Shown here: in pieces, positions 17,570 to 26,491 of the stretch
Layout of the letters: every line of letters begins with the position of its first letter
Position numbering within the stretch: the first letter of the stretch is position 1
Program-made: the position numbers and the translations under genes
The notes under the pieces: model-generated
Databases searched by the model: none
Told to the model about the DNA's origin: nothing
Seen by the model: the letters and a program-made list of their open reading frames with translations, nothing else
Assembly: GCA_029062895.1 (NCBI GenBank)
Contig: JAIDPF010000029.1
Span: 1-57,233, forward strand
DNA length: 57,233 bases
Source: Lachnospiraceae bacterium
GTDB lineage: Bacteria > Bacillota > Clostridia > Lachnospirales > Lachnospiraceae
Direction of reading: 5' to 3'

Positions 17570-19807
17570 TCAATATTTGGGTTTCGTTCCTTTTGTATCC
17601 CTGTTTGCTGTACGCATTCTGCTTAGATTCAGATGTTTCTCCTTATATTCAATAATGACATCTTCTGTTCCCTGAACGATATAAGCTGCCTCCAGTTCTT
17701 CCTTGTCCGTGATCTTCATTCCCCGGACGCCCACCGCAGCCTTCTTTTTCTCAGGCACCTCTTCCGCGTCGATCTTTAGGAAATATCCCGCTTTCGACTG
17801 CATCACAAGTTCTTTTTTCTCATTCATCGGAGAGATCAGAAGTACCTCATCCCCATCAAGCAGTTTTGATGCCGCCACAACACGCTTCGCCACGTCAAAT
17901 TCTCCGCCATCTACCACTTTAAGCATTGCCTTCCTTGTGACAAATAATAATCGGTAGAGATTTAATTCCGACTGGGAAGCCACATAAATAATATCTTCCT
18001 TCTGGGAATCATAGCTGCTGACATTATCGATCGGCACTCCCTTATCCCGGAATTTTCCAAAGGGGAAATCCGCCGTCTTAATGGAATATAGCATACCCGT
18101 ATTGGTAAATGCACAAATCTTTCCGGTATTCTTACAAAACACAACGGTAGGAAATTCTGCGTCGATGGTCTCTTTATTTCTCTCATAAGCAGGCACATCA
18201 ATGGTCTTACCATAACCAAAACGGTCCATCAGAAAGACAACATCCATTTCCTCCATCTTCTTTTCTTCAAAAACCGCCTCACTGGCGTTTTCAATGGCTG
18301 TCCTTCTCGGTCTGCCATATTCCTTACGAATATCATCCAGTTCCTGAATAATGACCTGCGCCATAGAATCCCGGCGGTCTAAGATATCCTCATAACGATA
18401 GATATTGGTAGTCGTCTGCTCATATTCCTTCTTTAATGCATTGATCTCCAGACCGATCAGTCGATAAAGTCTTAATTCCAGGATCGCATCCGCCTGACGC
18501 TCCGTAAACCGAAGCATCTGCGCCATGATCTGTGACGCGTTGCTTTGGAATTTAATACCGTCGGTAATCCCTTCTACTAAGCAGTTTTTCGCCATGGCCT
18601 TATCCTTGGAGCCGCGCAGGATCTCGATGATCAGATCAATTACATCACATGCCCTAAGCAGCCCCTCTTGGATCTCTTTCTTTTCCCGCTCTTTTTTCAA
18701 CAACGTTGTATATTTGCGCTGCGCCACCTCAAACTGAAAATCCACATTATGACGGATGATATCACGGATACCCATGGTTTCCGGTCTGCCATCCACGATC
18801 GCCAGCATGTTAACACCAAAGGTATCCTCCAGCTTGGTCTTCTTGTAAAGCATATTGGTAAAATTCTCAACATCCGTATCCTTCTTTAATTCAATGACGA
18901 TACGAATTCCCTCTTTGGAGGACTGATTTGAAATATCAATTACATCTGTAGTCTTTTTATTCTCCACAAGCGCAGCCACATCCTGCAGAAATTTGGAGAT
19001 GTTCTGACCGATCATGGTAAACGGGATCTCCGTGACTACAAGGGCAACCTTTCCCGCCTTGCCCTTCTCTATTTCCACTTTACCGCGCAGCTTGATCTTA
19101 CCCGCACCGGTGCTGTAGATTTCCGCCAGCTCATCCTTATTGATCACAATACCGCCCGTCGGAAAGTCCGGCCCCTTAACATATTTCATCAGTTCTTCTG
19201 TGGAAATCTCCGGATTGCGGATATATGCCTTGGTGGCATCGATTACTTCCACCAGATTGTGCGGCGGAATATTTGTCGCCATACCAACCGCAATACCTTC
19301 CGTTCCATTTACAAGAAGATTCGGAAACTTCGCCGGAAGCACCGTAGGTTCTTTTTCCGTCTCATCAAAGTTAGGCATAAAATCAACCACGTCTTTATCC
19401 AGATCAGCCAGAAGTCCTTCCTGAGTGATCTTCATAAGCCTTGCTTCCGTATATCGCATAGCCGCCGCGCCGTCGCCTTCGATATTGCCAAAGTTGCCAT
19501 GACCGTCTACCAGCGGCAGACCTTTCTTAAAATCCTGCGTCATAACAACCAGCGCATCATAAATGGAACTGTCACCGTGGGGATGGTATTTACCCATGGT
19601 ATCGCCAACAATACGCGCGCTTTTACGGTAAGGTCTGTCATAGCGGATTCCCAGCTCATGCATATCGTATAAAGTTCTTCTCTGCACCGGCTTTAAGCCG
19701 TCCCTGACGTCCGGAAGGGCTCTTGCCACGATGACGCTCATCGCATAGTCTATATATGATTTCTGCATTACCTCAGAATACTCGGTCTTTAAGATTCGAC
19801 TGTCCAT
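17570..19807 (-). CDS. parC: Type IIA topoisomerase subunit A (topoisomerase IV ParC type)
   Basis: A 745-residue DNA-cleaving subunit. The quinolone-determining region and catalytic tyrosine are seen in [24 protein letters not shown] and [11 protein letters not shown]. It cleaves and rejoins DNA with the ATPase subunit encoded by parE upstream. I prefer topoisomerase IV to gyrase because the expected GyrA box (QRRGGKG-like) is absent: the equivalent loop reads [13 protein letters not shown]. The protein is also shorter than a typical GyrA (about 800-870) and is not near dnaA. AAGGAG lies eight bases before the ATG. The 244-base gap to parE holds hairpin copy B. Confidence 0.8.
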   Translation of the reverse strand: MDSRILKTEYSEVMQKSYIDYAMSVIVARALPDVRDGLKPVQRRTLYDMHELGIRYDRPYRKSARIVGDTMGKYHPHGDSSIYDALVVMTQDFKKGLPLVDGHGNFGNIEGDGAAAMRYTEARLMKITQEGLLADLDKDVVDFMPNFDETEKEPTVLPAKFPNLLVNGTEGIAVGMATNIPPHNLVEVIDATKAYIRNPEISTEELMKYVKGPDFPTGGIVINKDELAEIYSTGAGKIKLRGKVEIEKGKAGKVALVVTEIPFTMIGQNISKFLQDVAALVENKKTTDVIDISNQSSKEGIRIVIELKKDTDVENFTNMLYKKTKLEDTFGVNMLAIVDGRPETMGIRDIIRHNVDFQFEVAQRKYTTLLKKEREKKEIQEGLLRACDVIDLIIEILRGSKDKAMAKNCLVEGITDGIKFQSNASQIMAQMLRFTERQADAILELRLYRLIGLEINALKKEYEQTTTNIYRYEDILDRRDSMAQVIIQELDDIRKEYGRPRRTAIENASEAVFEEKKMEEMDVVFLMDRFGYGKTIDVPAYERNKETIDAEFPTVVFCKNTGKICAFTNTGMLYSIKTADFPFGKFRDKGVPIDNVSSYDSQKEDIIYVASQSELNLYRLLFVTRKAMLKVVDGGEFDVAKRVVAASKLLDGDEVLLISPMNEKKELVMQSKAGYFLKIDAEEVPEKKKAAVGVRGMKITDKEELEAAYIVQGTEDVIIEYKEKHLNLSRMRTANRDTKGTKPKY

Positions 19808-19910
19808 ATTGGTTACTCCTTGTGCTACTTATTTCTTCGGATCATATCATATAGATTCCGGTATTTTTGCTGTTCAATCTATCATACGGTTTAAATCTGG
19901 TTTAATTCCG

Positions 19911-20007
19911 GTTTACATAACTCTTTGTTTGTACATCTATGTTCCAAAAAAATCATAAATGAAATCATTTTTGGAACATAGATGTACAAACTTCGAGTTA
20001 TGCAAAC
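19911..20007. repeat. Covarying hairpin element, copy B
   Basis: This is the second copy of the element at 7987-8081, here between parE and parC. The inner arms are 24 bp and perfect (19927-19950 with 19968-19991), the loop is AATCATAAATGAAATCA, and the outer arms are GTTTACATAACTC with one mismatch. Compared with copy A, four stem positions differ on each arm, all keeping Watson-Crick pairing. Just downstream, at about 20008-20031, parts of the outer arm (AAGCTATGCAAA) are tandemly repeated. The rest of the 244-base gap shows nothing further. Confidence 0.9.
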
Positions 20008-20051
20008 CTCAAGCTATGCAAATCTCAAGCAAGGATCCATCTATGCTCCTC

Positions 20052-21986
20052 TTAGATGTCCAGCTGCGCTTCCCTTGCATTAGAATAGATAAATGCTTTC
20101 CTCGGCGGTACGTCGTTGCCCATTAGAAGCTCCGTCGTATCACTGGCAATCATGGGATCATCAATGCTGACTAATTTCAGCATCCTCCGTTCCGGATCAA
20201 GCGTCGTCTCCCAGAGCTGCTCCGCATCCATCTCACCAAGTCCCTTATACCGCTGCAGGGTAAACGACCCTTTGTGGGTTTTACGATATCTCGCCAGCGC
20301 AGCATCGTCATAAAGGTATTCCTCCTTGCCCTTTGACGGGATCGCCTTATACAGAGGCGGCATGGCAATATAAACATGTCCCTCCTGAATCAACTCCGGC
20401 ATAAAACGGTAGAATAAGGTCAACAGCAATGTACAGATATGCGCGCCATCCACGTCGGCATCTGCCATGATGATGATCTTGTCATAACGAAGCTTGCTGA
20501 TATCAAAATCATTGCCGTAACCCTCGGAAAACCCGCATCCGAAAGCATTGATCATCGTCTTGATCTCGGCATTGGCAAGCACTTTATCAATACTTGCCTT
20601 CTCTACATTTAAAATCTTACCCCGGATCGGAAGGATCGCCTGATATTCACGGTTTCTTGCCGTCTTTGCGCTGCCTCCAGCCGAATCACCCTCTACGATA
20701 AAGATCTCGCATTTCGAAGCATCCTTAGATCCGCAGTTGGCAAGCTTCCCATTGGAATCAAAAGAAAACTTCTGTTTGCTCAGCATATTGGTCTTTGCTT
20801 TTTCCTCGCTTTTGCGGATCTTTGCAGCTTTCTCCGCACAGCTAATCACATTTTTTAAGGTCTCCAGATTACGGTCAAAATAATGCACCAACTCGTCACC
20901 TGTGATCTTGCTGATTGCTTTTGCCGCGTCCTGATTATCCAATTTTGTTTTGGTCTGCCCCTCAAATCTGGGATCCGGATGTTTGATGCTGATGACAGCT
21001 GTCATGCCGTTACGAACGTCCGCTCCCGTATAATTGGCATCCTTTTCCTTCAGACTGCCAAGCTGCCTTGCATAATTATTGATAACCGTCGTAAAGATGG
21101 TCTTAAAGCCTGTGATATGAGTGCCGCCTTCCGCATTATAGATATTGTTACAAAAGCCAAGGACATTCTCATGAAATTCATTTACATACTGGAATGCGAT
21201 CTGTGCCTGCACGCCTTCTGTCTCACCCTCAAAATAGATCACGTCATGCACCGCTTCTTTCCCCTTATTCAGTTCCTTTACAAAGCCCCGGATACCGTCC
21301 GGCTCGTGATATTCAATGGATTCTTTTTCTTCCCCACGTTTATCTTCAAAAAGAATCGTCAATCCCGGATTCAGATATGCCGTCTCATGCAGACGGCTTT
21401 TGATATCCTCCGCCCGAAACCATGTCCTGTCAAAAATTGTATCATCCGGCGTAAAATTAATGCTTGTCCCTGTCTCCCTGGTTTTCCCGACAACAGGCAA
21501 AAGCCCGTTCACTAACTCAGTTACAGGATGTCCACCATTCTGATACTCATCCGTATAGACACCGCCATTGCGCTTTACCGTGATCTTAAAATGACTGGAA
21601 AGGGCATTAACCACAGAACTGCCGACCCCATGAAGACCTCCGCTTGTCTTATAAGAAGTATCATCAAATTTACCGCCCGCATGAAGCGTTGTCAGGATCA
21701 GACGCTCCGCGCTCATGCCTTTTTCATGCATCTCTACGGGAATACCGCGGCCATTATCCGTAATGGTGGCAGATCCGTCCTTTTCCAGTACCACATGAAT
21801 TTTATCGCAGAATCCCGCCAGATGCTCATCTACAGAATTATCTACAATCTCATATACCAAATGATTCAGACCCTTTACCGATGTACTGCCGATATACATT
21901 CCCGGAAGCTTTCTGACTGCTTCCAGACCGTCCAGCACAGTAATATTCTCTGCTCCATATGTACTGCTGTTTGTATTATTTGCCAT
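20052..21986 (-). CDS. parE: Type IIA topoisomerase subunit B (topoisomerase IV ParE type)
   Basis: The 644-residue ATPase subunit that pairs with the parC product. Visible are the GHKL ATPase motifs (YEIVDNSVDEHLAGFC, TDNGRGIP, GLHGVGSSVVNALS), the Toprim EGDSAGG and metal-binding MADADVDGAHI, and the C-terminal RYKGLGEMDAEQLWETT. The pair arrangement, and the lack of a GyrA box in its partner, favour ParE over GyrB; the two cannot be separated with certainty from this subunit alone. CGGAG precedes the ATG. Confidence 0.82.
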   Translation of the reverse strand: MANNTNSSTYGAENITVLDGLEAVRKLPGMYIGSTSVKGLNHLVYEIVDNSVDEHLAGFCDKIHVVLEKDGSATITDNGRGIPVEMHEKGMSAERLILTTLHAGGKFDDTSYKTSGGLHGVGSSVVNALSSHFKITVKRNGGVYTDEYQNGGHPVTELVNGLLPVVGKTRETGTSINFTPDDTIFDRTWFRAEDIKSRLHETAYLNPGLTILFEDKRGEEKESIEYHEPDGIRGFVKELNKGKEAVHDVIYFEGETEGVQAQIAFQYVNEFHENVLGFCNNIYNAEGGTHITGFKTIFTTVINNYARQLGSLKEKDANYTGADVRNGMTAVISIKHPDPRFEGQTKTKLDNQDAAKAISKITGDELVHYFDRNLETLKNVISCAEKAAKIRKSEEKAKTNMLSKQKFSFDSNGKLANCGSKDASKCEIFIVEGDSAGGSAKTARNREYQAILPIRGKILNVEKASIDKVLANAEIKTMINAFGCGFSEGYGNDFDISKLRYDKIIIMADADVDGAHICTLLLTLFYRFMPELIQEGHVYIAMPPLYKAIPSKGKEEYLYDDAALARYRKTHKGSFTLQRYKGLGEMDAEQLWETTLDPERRMLKLVSIDDPMIASDTTELLMGNDVPPRKAFIYSNAREAQLDI

Positions 21987-22057
21987 GACTGCATTACTCC
22001 GTTTCTGATATATTCCGTGATATTCTATAATATTTCATTGCGCCAAGCATATTAAGT

Positions 22058-22073
22058 CTTGATTTAATATTAA
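22058..22073. repeat. Perfect 16-bp palindrome upstream of parE
   Basis: GATTTAATATTAAATC lies in the divergent 340-base region between parE and the P-loop gene, about 70 bases from the parE start. It could be an operator or a chance feature of AT-rich DNA. Confidence 0.4.
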
Positions 22074-22232
22074 ATCTTATTATTTGGCATATTATGTACT
22101 GTTTTAATTTGAGCAATCAAGATATAGTATATCACTACTTACAGAATTTAGCAAATATTTTAAAATATTTCTCAATACCGCCTTTTTTATATACCACAAT
22201 AAGAATCTCCGCAAAATACTCTCTTTCCGGAA

Positions 22233-22261
22233 TTGTGTACTCGTTAAAAATAGGTTATAAT
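22233..22261 (+). promoter_or_regulatory. SigA-type promoter of the P-loop kinase-like gene
   Basis: TTGTGT (22233-22238), a 17-base spacer and a consensus TATAAT (22256-22261) lie 66 bases before the GTG start at 22327. Confidence 0.75.
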
Positions 22262-22326
22262 TGCATTCATAAGCTTTTTTGTTTGTGAAGTAAAGGAAAC
22301 AAAAATAGTATTTGGAGAAAAATAAA

Positions 22327-22905
22327 GTGAAAAATAATATTATTATTGCAGGTGTTCCAAGAGCCGGAAAAAGTACAATTTCTCATCGGCTGGCAAAACA
22401 GTATGGGTATCAACATATTAGCATGGATTCAATTATAGCAGGATTTGAAAAGTGTTTCCCTGAAACAGGGGTGAATACTTATGCTGGACTATCCTCTATG
22501 GATACATTACACTTGATTAGCGGTAAGATGGCACCTTTTGTCCGGGCAATGTTGGACAGTGGCGAATACGATGAGTTTAAAACTGGTATGGTGTTGGATA
22601 TGTACCAGCTTTTGCCAGAGGATTATATGAAGTATATCCATGGATCAAACTGTGAAATTGCGTATTTTATTACGTCTGATGTGACGCCGGAAGAACGGTT
22701 CGCAATTCAAAAAAAATATGACACGGAAAAAGATTATACCTTTTACAAATCGGATGAAGAACTTCGAGAGGGCGCAGTGTATATTGTGGAACAAAGCATC
22801 TGTATGAAAGAGCAATGCGAAAAATACGGTTTACCGTATTATGAAACTGCAAGAGATAGAGAACGAATATTCTGCCGCTTTTTTCATGACTTCAATTTAT
22901 GTTGA
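22327..22905 (+). CDS. P-loop kinase-like protein of unknown substrate
   Basis: A 192-residue protein with a Walker A motif GVPRAGKST at about residues 9-17, of adenylate/shikimate kinase style, and a following DSII stretch. The rest (YQLLPEDYMKYIHGSNCEIAYFITSD) suits a small-molecule or AAA-type nucleotide kinase, but I cannot name the substrate. I choose GTG at 22327 because GGAG lies nine bases upstream. A TTG at 22312 has no suitable site. The gene has its own promoter, lies on the opposite strand from most neighbours and is more AT-rich than they are, which may indicate acquisition. Confidence 0.75.
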   Translation: MKNNIIIAGVPRAGKSTISHRLAKQYGYQHISMDSIIAGFEKCFPETGVNTYAGLSSMDTLHLISGKMAPFVRAMLDSGEYDEFKTGMVLDMYQLLPEDYMKYIHGSNCEIAYFITSDVTPEERFAIQKKYDTEKDYTFYKSDEELREGAVYIVEQSICMKEQCEKYGLPYYETARDRERIFCRFFHDFNLC

Positions 22906-22950
22906 GATATTTTTAAGTTTATTACACCTAAAATGTCGGGGGAAAACAAC

Positions 22951-23118
22951 ATGTTTCAAGGAAAAGATCTGTTTGCACTTTTTGAGATTATATTCGTTGC
23001 CTTATTAGTACAGGGAATACGCGAAAAAAATAAAGTTAAAATAATTATTTCTTCAATCTTTTTGGCACTTCCATTGATTTTTCTGGTATGGCTACTTTGT
23101 TTATTTGCATATACATGA
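22951..23118 (+). CDS. Small membrane protein
   Basis: A 55-residue protein with two predicted membrane helices (LFALFEIIFVALLVQGI and IIISSIFLALPLIFLVWLLCLF) joined by a short basic loop REKNKVK. The ATG at 22951 has GGGGG about eight bases upstream. A longer frame from 22933 lacks a site. It follows the P-loop gene by 45 bases and is probably cotranscribed. Its function is unknown. Confidence 0.6.
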   Translation: MFQGKDLFALFEIIFVALLVQGIREKNKVKIIISSIFLALPLIFLVWLLCLFAYT

Positions 23119-23134
23119 TTCCTTATTTCTTTCG

Positions 23135-24139
23135 TCATGAGATTCCATAAGACCAGATATTTTTTATTTGATACTGAATTTCTTCGAACGTCCATCTTAC
23201 GTTGCTTCTTGCCACACAATTTGGATCATTTACCATAAATCCATCTTTATCATATCCGTATATGACGATATAATGCCCGGAGGTTGTAAAAAACCCTCTT
23301 CCCATAGCGCATATGATGATATTCCCATGATCCAGCTCTGTTCTGATATTTTGTTCGGATGAACTTATCTCCGTAGCTTTGATATTATATAGCGTTGGCA
23401 TATCCCTCATCAGCGTCCATGCCGTACCGGTTCCTTTGACATAGTATCCATTTTCCATGCTGTACCTAGCGATCTTATCCGGAGTAATCGTTTCATCCTC
23501 CGTCAGATAAAATAATACCATAGACAAACACGTTGGACCACAACCCGACAATCCTATACAACTCTCTCCATATGGCTCATATCCCCAGCGCGGGTCCCAT
23601 TGGAGAAACAGTGGAAATTCCTGTTCTTTTTCTAAAGAAGTGATCCCCTCTGCCACTCCTCTCCCGTTCGGATATCCCGCAACAAAATCCGCCATTTCCG
23701 GGTTATTTGCCAGCGCTGCAAGCAGTTCTTCTGAATACCCGGAATGATTCCGGTAAATTTCCCCAATCACGGAATTGTCCTGTGCAAGTTCTTCCAGTCG
23801 TTGCAAAACTTCCGTCTCTGTCCGTTCTACAGGCTTTTCCACTTCCCAGGAAGCAATACTTCCGTCATAATCTATCTCTTCTGGCACATACTCTTCCGCA
23901 CTGGTTTGAACAGCTCCGGTGTACTGTATTTCTATCCTTTGTACATCCATTTGTATATCATCTAAACGCGCATAGACTTTTTTGATGCATAATATGAATA
24001 TCATCAAGACAACTGCTTTGACCAAAAACAAGATCCATTTTTTCTGTTGTCGTCTCTTTCTGTATTTTGTCTGCTGACTACTCGTCCAAATATTTCTGCT
24101 GTTGTTTTCTATCCTTGTTTCTCGCATATCGTAATTCAT
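23135..24139 (-). CDS. Membrane-anchored C39-like cysteine peptidase
   Basis: A 334-residue protein with a basic cytoplasmic start (KYRKRRQQKK), one membrane helix at about residues 35-52, an extracytoplasmic linker, and a C-terminal Peptidase_C39_2 domain from about residue 170. The likely catalytic Cys is in SGCGPTCLSM and the His in TSGHYIVIYG, followed by NDPN. The FLQWDPRWGYEPYG start of the domain is typical. The substrate is unknown, and no ABC exporter is nearby, so bacteriocin leader processing is unlikely. A 13-bp direct repeat (24111-24123 and 24138-24150) brackets the first codons. Confidence 0.82.
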   Translation of the reverse strand: MNYDMRETRIENNSRNIWTSSQQTKYRKRRQQKKWILFLVKAVVLMIFILCIKKVYARLDDIQMDVQRIEIQYTGAVQTSAEEYVPEEIDYDGSIASWEVEKPVERTETEVLQRLEELAQDNSVIGEIYRNHSGYSEELLAALANNPEMADFVAGYPNGRGVAEGITSLEKEQEFPLFLQWDPRWGYEPYGESCIGLSGCGPTCLSMVLFYLTEDETITPDKIARYSMENGYYVKGTGTAWTLMRDMPTLYNIKATEISSSEQNIRTELDHGNIIICAMGRGFFTTSGHYIVIYGYDKDGFMVNDPNCVARSNVRWTFEEIQYQIKNIWSYGIS

Positions 24140-24243
24140 CCTTGTTTCTCTAATATGATTCTCCGTCTTCCGCAGCCAAAACTTTCATTATGCTAAAATA
24201 TTATCCTGCCGAAAAGATACTTTTATATGCCTTTACAGAAAAA

Positions 24244-24275
24244 GCAGAAATCTACCGCTGACGATAAATTTCTGC
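24244..24275. terminator. Hairpin terminator after the anti-sigma gene
   Basis: GCAGAAAT (24244-24251) pairs with ATTTCTGC (24268-24275). On the minus strand it is followed by CTTTTTCTGT and on the plus strand by CTTTTGTTTT, so it can work in both directions. It lies 35 bases after the stop of the minus-strand anti-sigma gene. Confidence 0.7.
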
Positions 24276-24309
24276 CTTTTGTTTTACAATCTTTCGCTAA
24301 AATTATCGT

Positions 24310-25107
24310 TTATTCCGCTCTGATCATTTCTTCCGCCATATCAAGCATTTCCTCTGCGGAAAGCGGCAGGTCAAATCCAAACATATGATACCTAACACCG
24401 TCTTTGACCCAAACAACATTCATAGACTGCTTGATCTCTATTTTACTGCTTCCGTACGCATAGTTATAATTGGGATTATCCATGTTAGCTTTATCCTCGT
24501 CAGTCAGCTCATAATCCACCGGAAGAAACTTATTGTTGATGGTGTAACACCGAAGCTCTATGCCGTCACATTCCCTTATGGCATCATAAATCAGCTCTTC
24601 GCTAAAACCCGTGTCATAAACAGCATCCTCTGCAAAGATACTGATCGAAGGAAGTCCCTCCTTCTCATATCTGAGCACCAGTTCCGAAAATTCGTATAAT
24701 TTCTGGTCTTCTTCACTAATCGCCGCCGTATTATCTACGCCTACCTCCACAAACGTATATCCATTTGCAAAGGTCTCCAAAGCATTGACATCTAAACCGG
24801 CCTTTTTTGCACAACTGTCAACCGCCGAAAAATCTGTCTGATAATCGGACGGAGCGCTGCTGCTCACATAATATTGCCCCATTTGTTCCGCCGCATAACA
24901 AACACCTCCTGCCAACAGACATACTCCCAAAGCTGCAACTGCCACTTTCTTAAAATTCCATTTCATAGATGTACTCCTTTCCTTCTTGAAAACAGTATTC
25001 TGTTTCAATATTGCCTGATCAATTTTTTCCTTCATGACCGGGGAAGCTTCTATGGTATCCGCATGGAATTTTAAAGCATTGGATATTATATTTTCTGACT
25101 TTTTCAT
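24310..25107 (-). CDS. Probable anti-sigma factor, single-pass membrane protein
   Basis: The 265-residue product has a cytoplasmic N-terminus of about 50 residues (SENIISNALKFHADTIEASPVMKEKID), one membrane helix at about 53-70 (VAVAALGVCLLAGGVCYAA) and an outer domain of about 195 residues. Its start overlaps the stop of the sigma factor gene (ATGA), the standard arrangement for an ECF sigma factor and its membrane inhibitor. No zinc-binding HxxxCxxC motif is present, so it is not a ZAS-type anti-sigma factor. The signal it senses is unknown. Confidence 0.75.
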   Translation of the reverse strand: MKKSENIISNALKFHADTIEASPVMKEKIDQAILKQNTVFKKERSTSMKWNFKKVAVAALGVCLLAGGVCYAAEQMGQYYVSSSAPSDYQTDFSAVDSCAKKAGLDVNALETFANGYTFVEVGVDNTAAISEEDQKLYEFSELVLRYEKEGLPSISIFAEDAVYDTGFSEELIYDAIRECDGIELRCYTINNKFLPVDYELTDEDKANMDNPNYNYAYGSSKIEIKQSMNVVWVKDGVRYHMFGFDLPLSAEEMLDMAEEMIRAE

Positions 25108-25739
25108 ATTGATGTTACTCCCTTTCTTTCTCTGCCAAAATTCTGGTGTGCCATGACACCTGCTTCCTCTTGCTCCAATAAATGTTTCAGATTCTTCCTT
25201 GCGGCAAAAAGCCTTGATTTCACCGTGCCTGTACTGATCCTGACGATCGAAGCGATCTCTTCGACGCTCAGTTCATCATAATAATACAGGACGATCACGA
25301 CCCTTTGTTTTGCCGGCAGCGTATTGACTGCTGTCATGACCCTGTCAGCCTCTTCCCTTGTGATCAATTGTGCCAGCGGTGAACTCCGCTCCGCAGATCC
25401 GTGCTGCATAACGTCTTTTAATTCTCTCTGTTCCCTGATCTCTTCCGTATGTTCCTCCGGGAACTCCCGTTTGCAGCGTTTTGCCGTCCGATAAGAGAGC
25501 CGGATCAGAATCTGCATCAGCCACGCTTTATATCCACTGTAATTTTTTAGCTCGCCGATGTGAAGATAACTCGTTACAAATGCTTCCTGCACGACATCCT
25601 CCGCATCCGATCGGTTTCCTGTGATCAGATATGCATTTCTGATAGCCAGATCCTTATACCTATAATACAGCTCGTCAAAGGCTTCCTTTTTGCCCTCCCT
25701 ATTCTCCTTTAACTGTATTACGAGTTCTTCATCCGTCAT
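25104..25739 (-). CDS. ECF-type RNA polymerase sigma factor
   Basis: A 211-residue sigma-70 family protein. Region 2 is visible at about residues 20-85 (FDELYYRYKDLAIRNAYLITG, DAEDVVQEAFVTSYL) and region 4 at about 140-190 (LPAKQRVVIVLYYYDELSVEEIASIV, STGTVKSRLFAARKNLK). It directs transcription of an unknown regulon and probably its own operon. The next gene encodes its likely anti-sigma factor, with the start overlapping this stop. AAGGAG lies 12 bases before the ATG, and a hairpin lies upstream in the leader. Confidence 0.9.
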   Translation of the reverse strand: MTDEELVIQLKENREGKKEAFDELYYRYKDLAIRNAYLITGNRSDAEDVVQEAFVTSYLHIGELKNYSGYKAWLMQILIRLSYRTAKRCKREFPEEHTEEIREQRELKDVMQHGSAERSSPLAQLITREEADRVMTAVNTLPAKQRVVIVLYYYDELSVEEIASIVRISTGTVKSRLFAARKNLKHLLEQEEAGVMAHQNFGRERKGVTSI

Positions 25740-25770
25740 ATTGCCGTTTTGCTCCTTATCGATTCTACCG

Positions 25771-25808
25771 CTTTTAGATGCATCTGTTTATAAGAGGCAT
25801 CTAAAAGA
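25771..25808. repeat. Inverted repeat in the sigma factor leader
   Basis: CTTTTAGATGC (25771-25781) and GCATCTAAAAG (25798-25808) form perfect 11-bp arms with a 16-base loop, 32 bases before the sigma factor start. It may be a leader hairpin or a binding site. Confidence 0.65.
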
Positions 25809-25918
25809 ACTTTGGTTCATTTTTTTATAATTTTTTTTACTTTTCGCCAAAATATACAGAAAGGCAGTCTCCAACAAAGGATAACTGCCCATCTACCATT
25901 TTATCAATTTTTCAAAGC

Positions 25919-26344
25919 TCAGCGTGCCATCTTTTCCTGTTTTACTTTTCCCGAATAAATTGCAGCCACAAACAACAATCCAAAACTTCCGAACAAGCAC
26001 ACAAAATAAATTTTCGCAAGCGGTGTCGAAGTAGATACGCCCGCTATATTTGCAAACAGTCTGCCGTTGTTCGCCAAATACGCTTTAACCATTGCTCCCT
26101 GTGGATATTGATAGGTATTATATGCATTTTCAAGCTTATATGTTTCGCCGTTGTACTCTACCATAACTTCATAGGAAACCTGACGCGTACCTATATGATG
26201 CTTTGTTTCCGCGCTTAAAACACGCACTTCAACTTCCTCATATTCAATTTCCTGCGCGTCCACCACAAACCACATGACAACTGTGGCAATCAAACATACT
26301 ACGAAAGCACACCATAAAAGATTGGCCTTCTTTTTCGTACTCAT
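25919..26344 (-). CDS. DUF3592-like two-helix membrane protein
   Basis: A 141-residue protein with an N-terminal helix (LLWCAFVVCLIATVVMWFVV), a beta-rich outer domain of about 65 residues (EIEYEEVEVRVLSAETKHHIG, YEVMVEYNGETYKLENAY) and a second helix near the end. The pattern is that of DUF3592. The function is unknown. A clear promoter lies 75-103 bases upstream, so it is expressed separately from the XRE gene. Confidence 0.6.
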   Translation of the reverse strand: MSTKKKANLLWCAFVVCLIATVVMWFVVDAQEIEYEEVEVRVLSAETKHHIGTRQVSYEVMVEYNGETYKLENAYNTYQYPQGAMVKAYLANNGRLFANIAGVSTSTPLAKIYFVCLFGSFGLLFVAAIYSGKVKQEKMAR

Positions 26345-26418
26345 GTCAGATAAGTCCCCCCCTAATCATGTCAAACAGTATGCTAATATCTCTTATCTTT
26401 TTATTCTTAACTATTTTG

Positions 26419-26447
26419 ATTATAACGCACAGGAAATAAAGATTCAA
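26419..26447 (-). promoter_or_regulatory. SigA-type promoter of the DUF3592-like gene
   Basis: On the minus strand TTGAAT (26442-26447), a 17-base spacer and TATAAT (26419-26424) lie in the 147-base gap behind the XRE gene. Confidence 0.7.
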
Positions 26448-26491
26448 ATAATTTTACGCATTTATAACTTTTCTTTTACGTCTTGTGAATT

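Noticed and set aside
7987-20007. Reading the two similar hairpins as CRISPR repeats
   Set aside because: Only two copies 12 kb apart, each a single long palindrome, with no spacers and no cas genes.
17570-21986. Calling the topoisomerase pair gyrase (gyrA/gyrB)
   Set aside because: No GyrA-box-like QRRGGKG is visible in the subunit A C-terminal domain and the protein is short, so topoisomerase IV fits better. Residual doubt is kept in the confidence.
23135-24139. Bacteriocin-processing C39 peptidase
   Set aside because: No ABC transporter domain or precursor peptide nearby; the domain is of the broader C39-like type.
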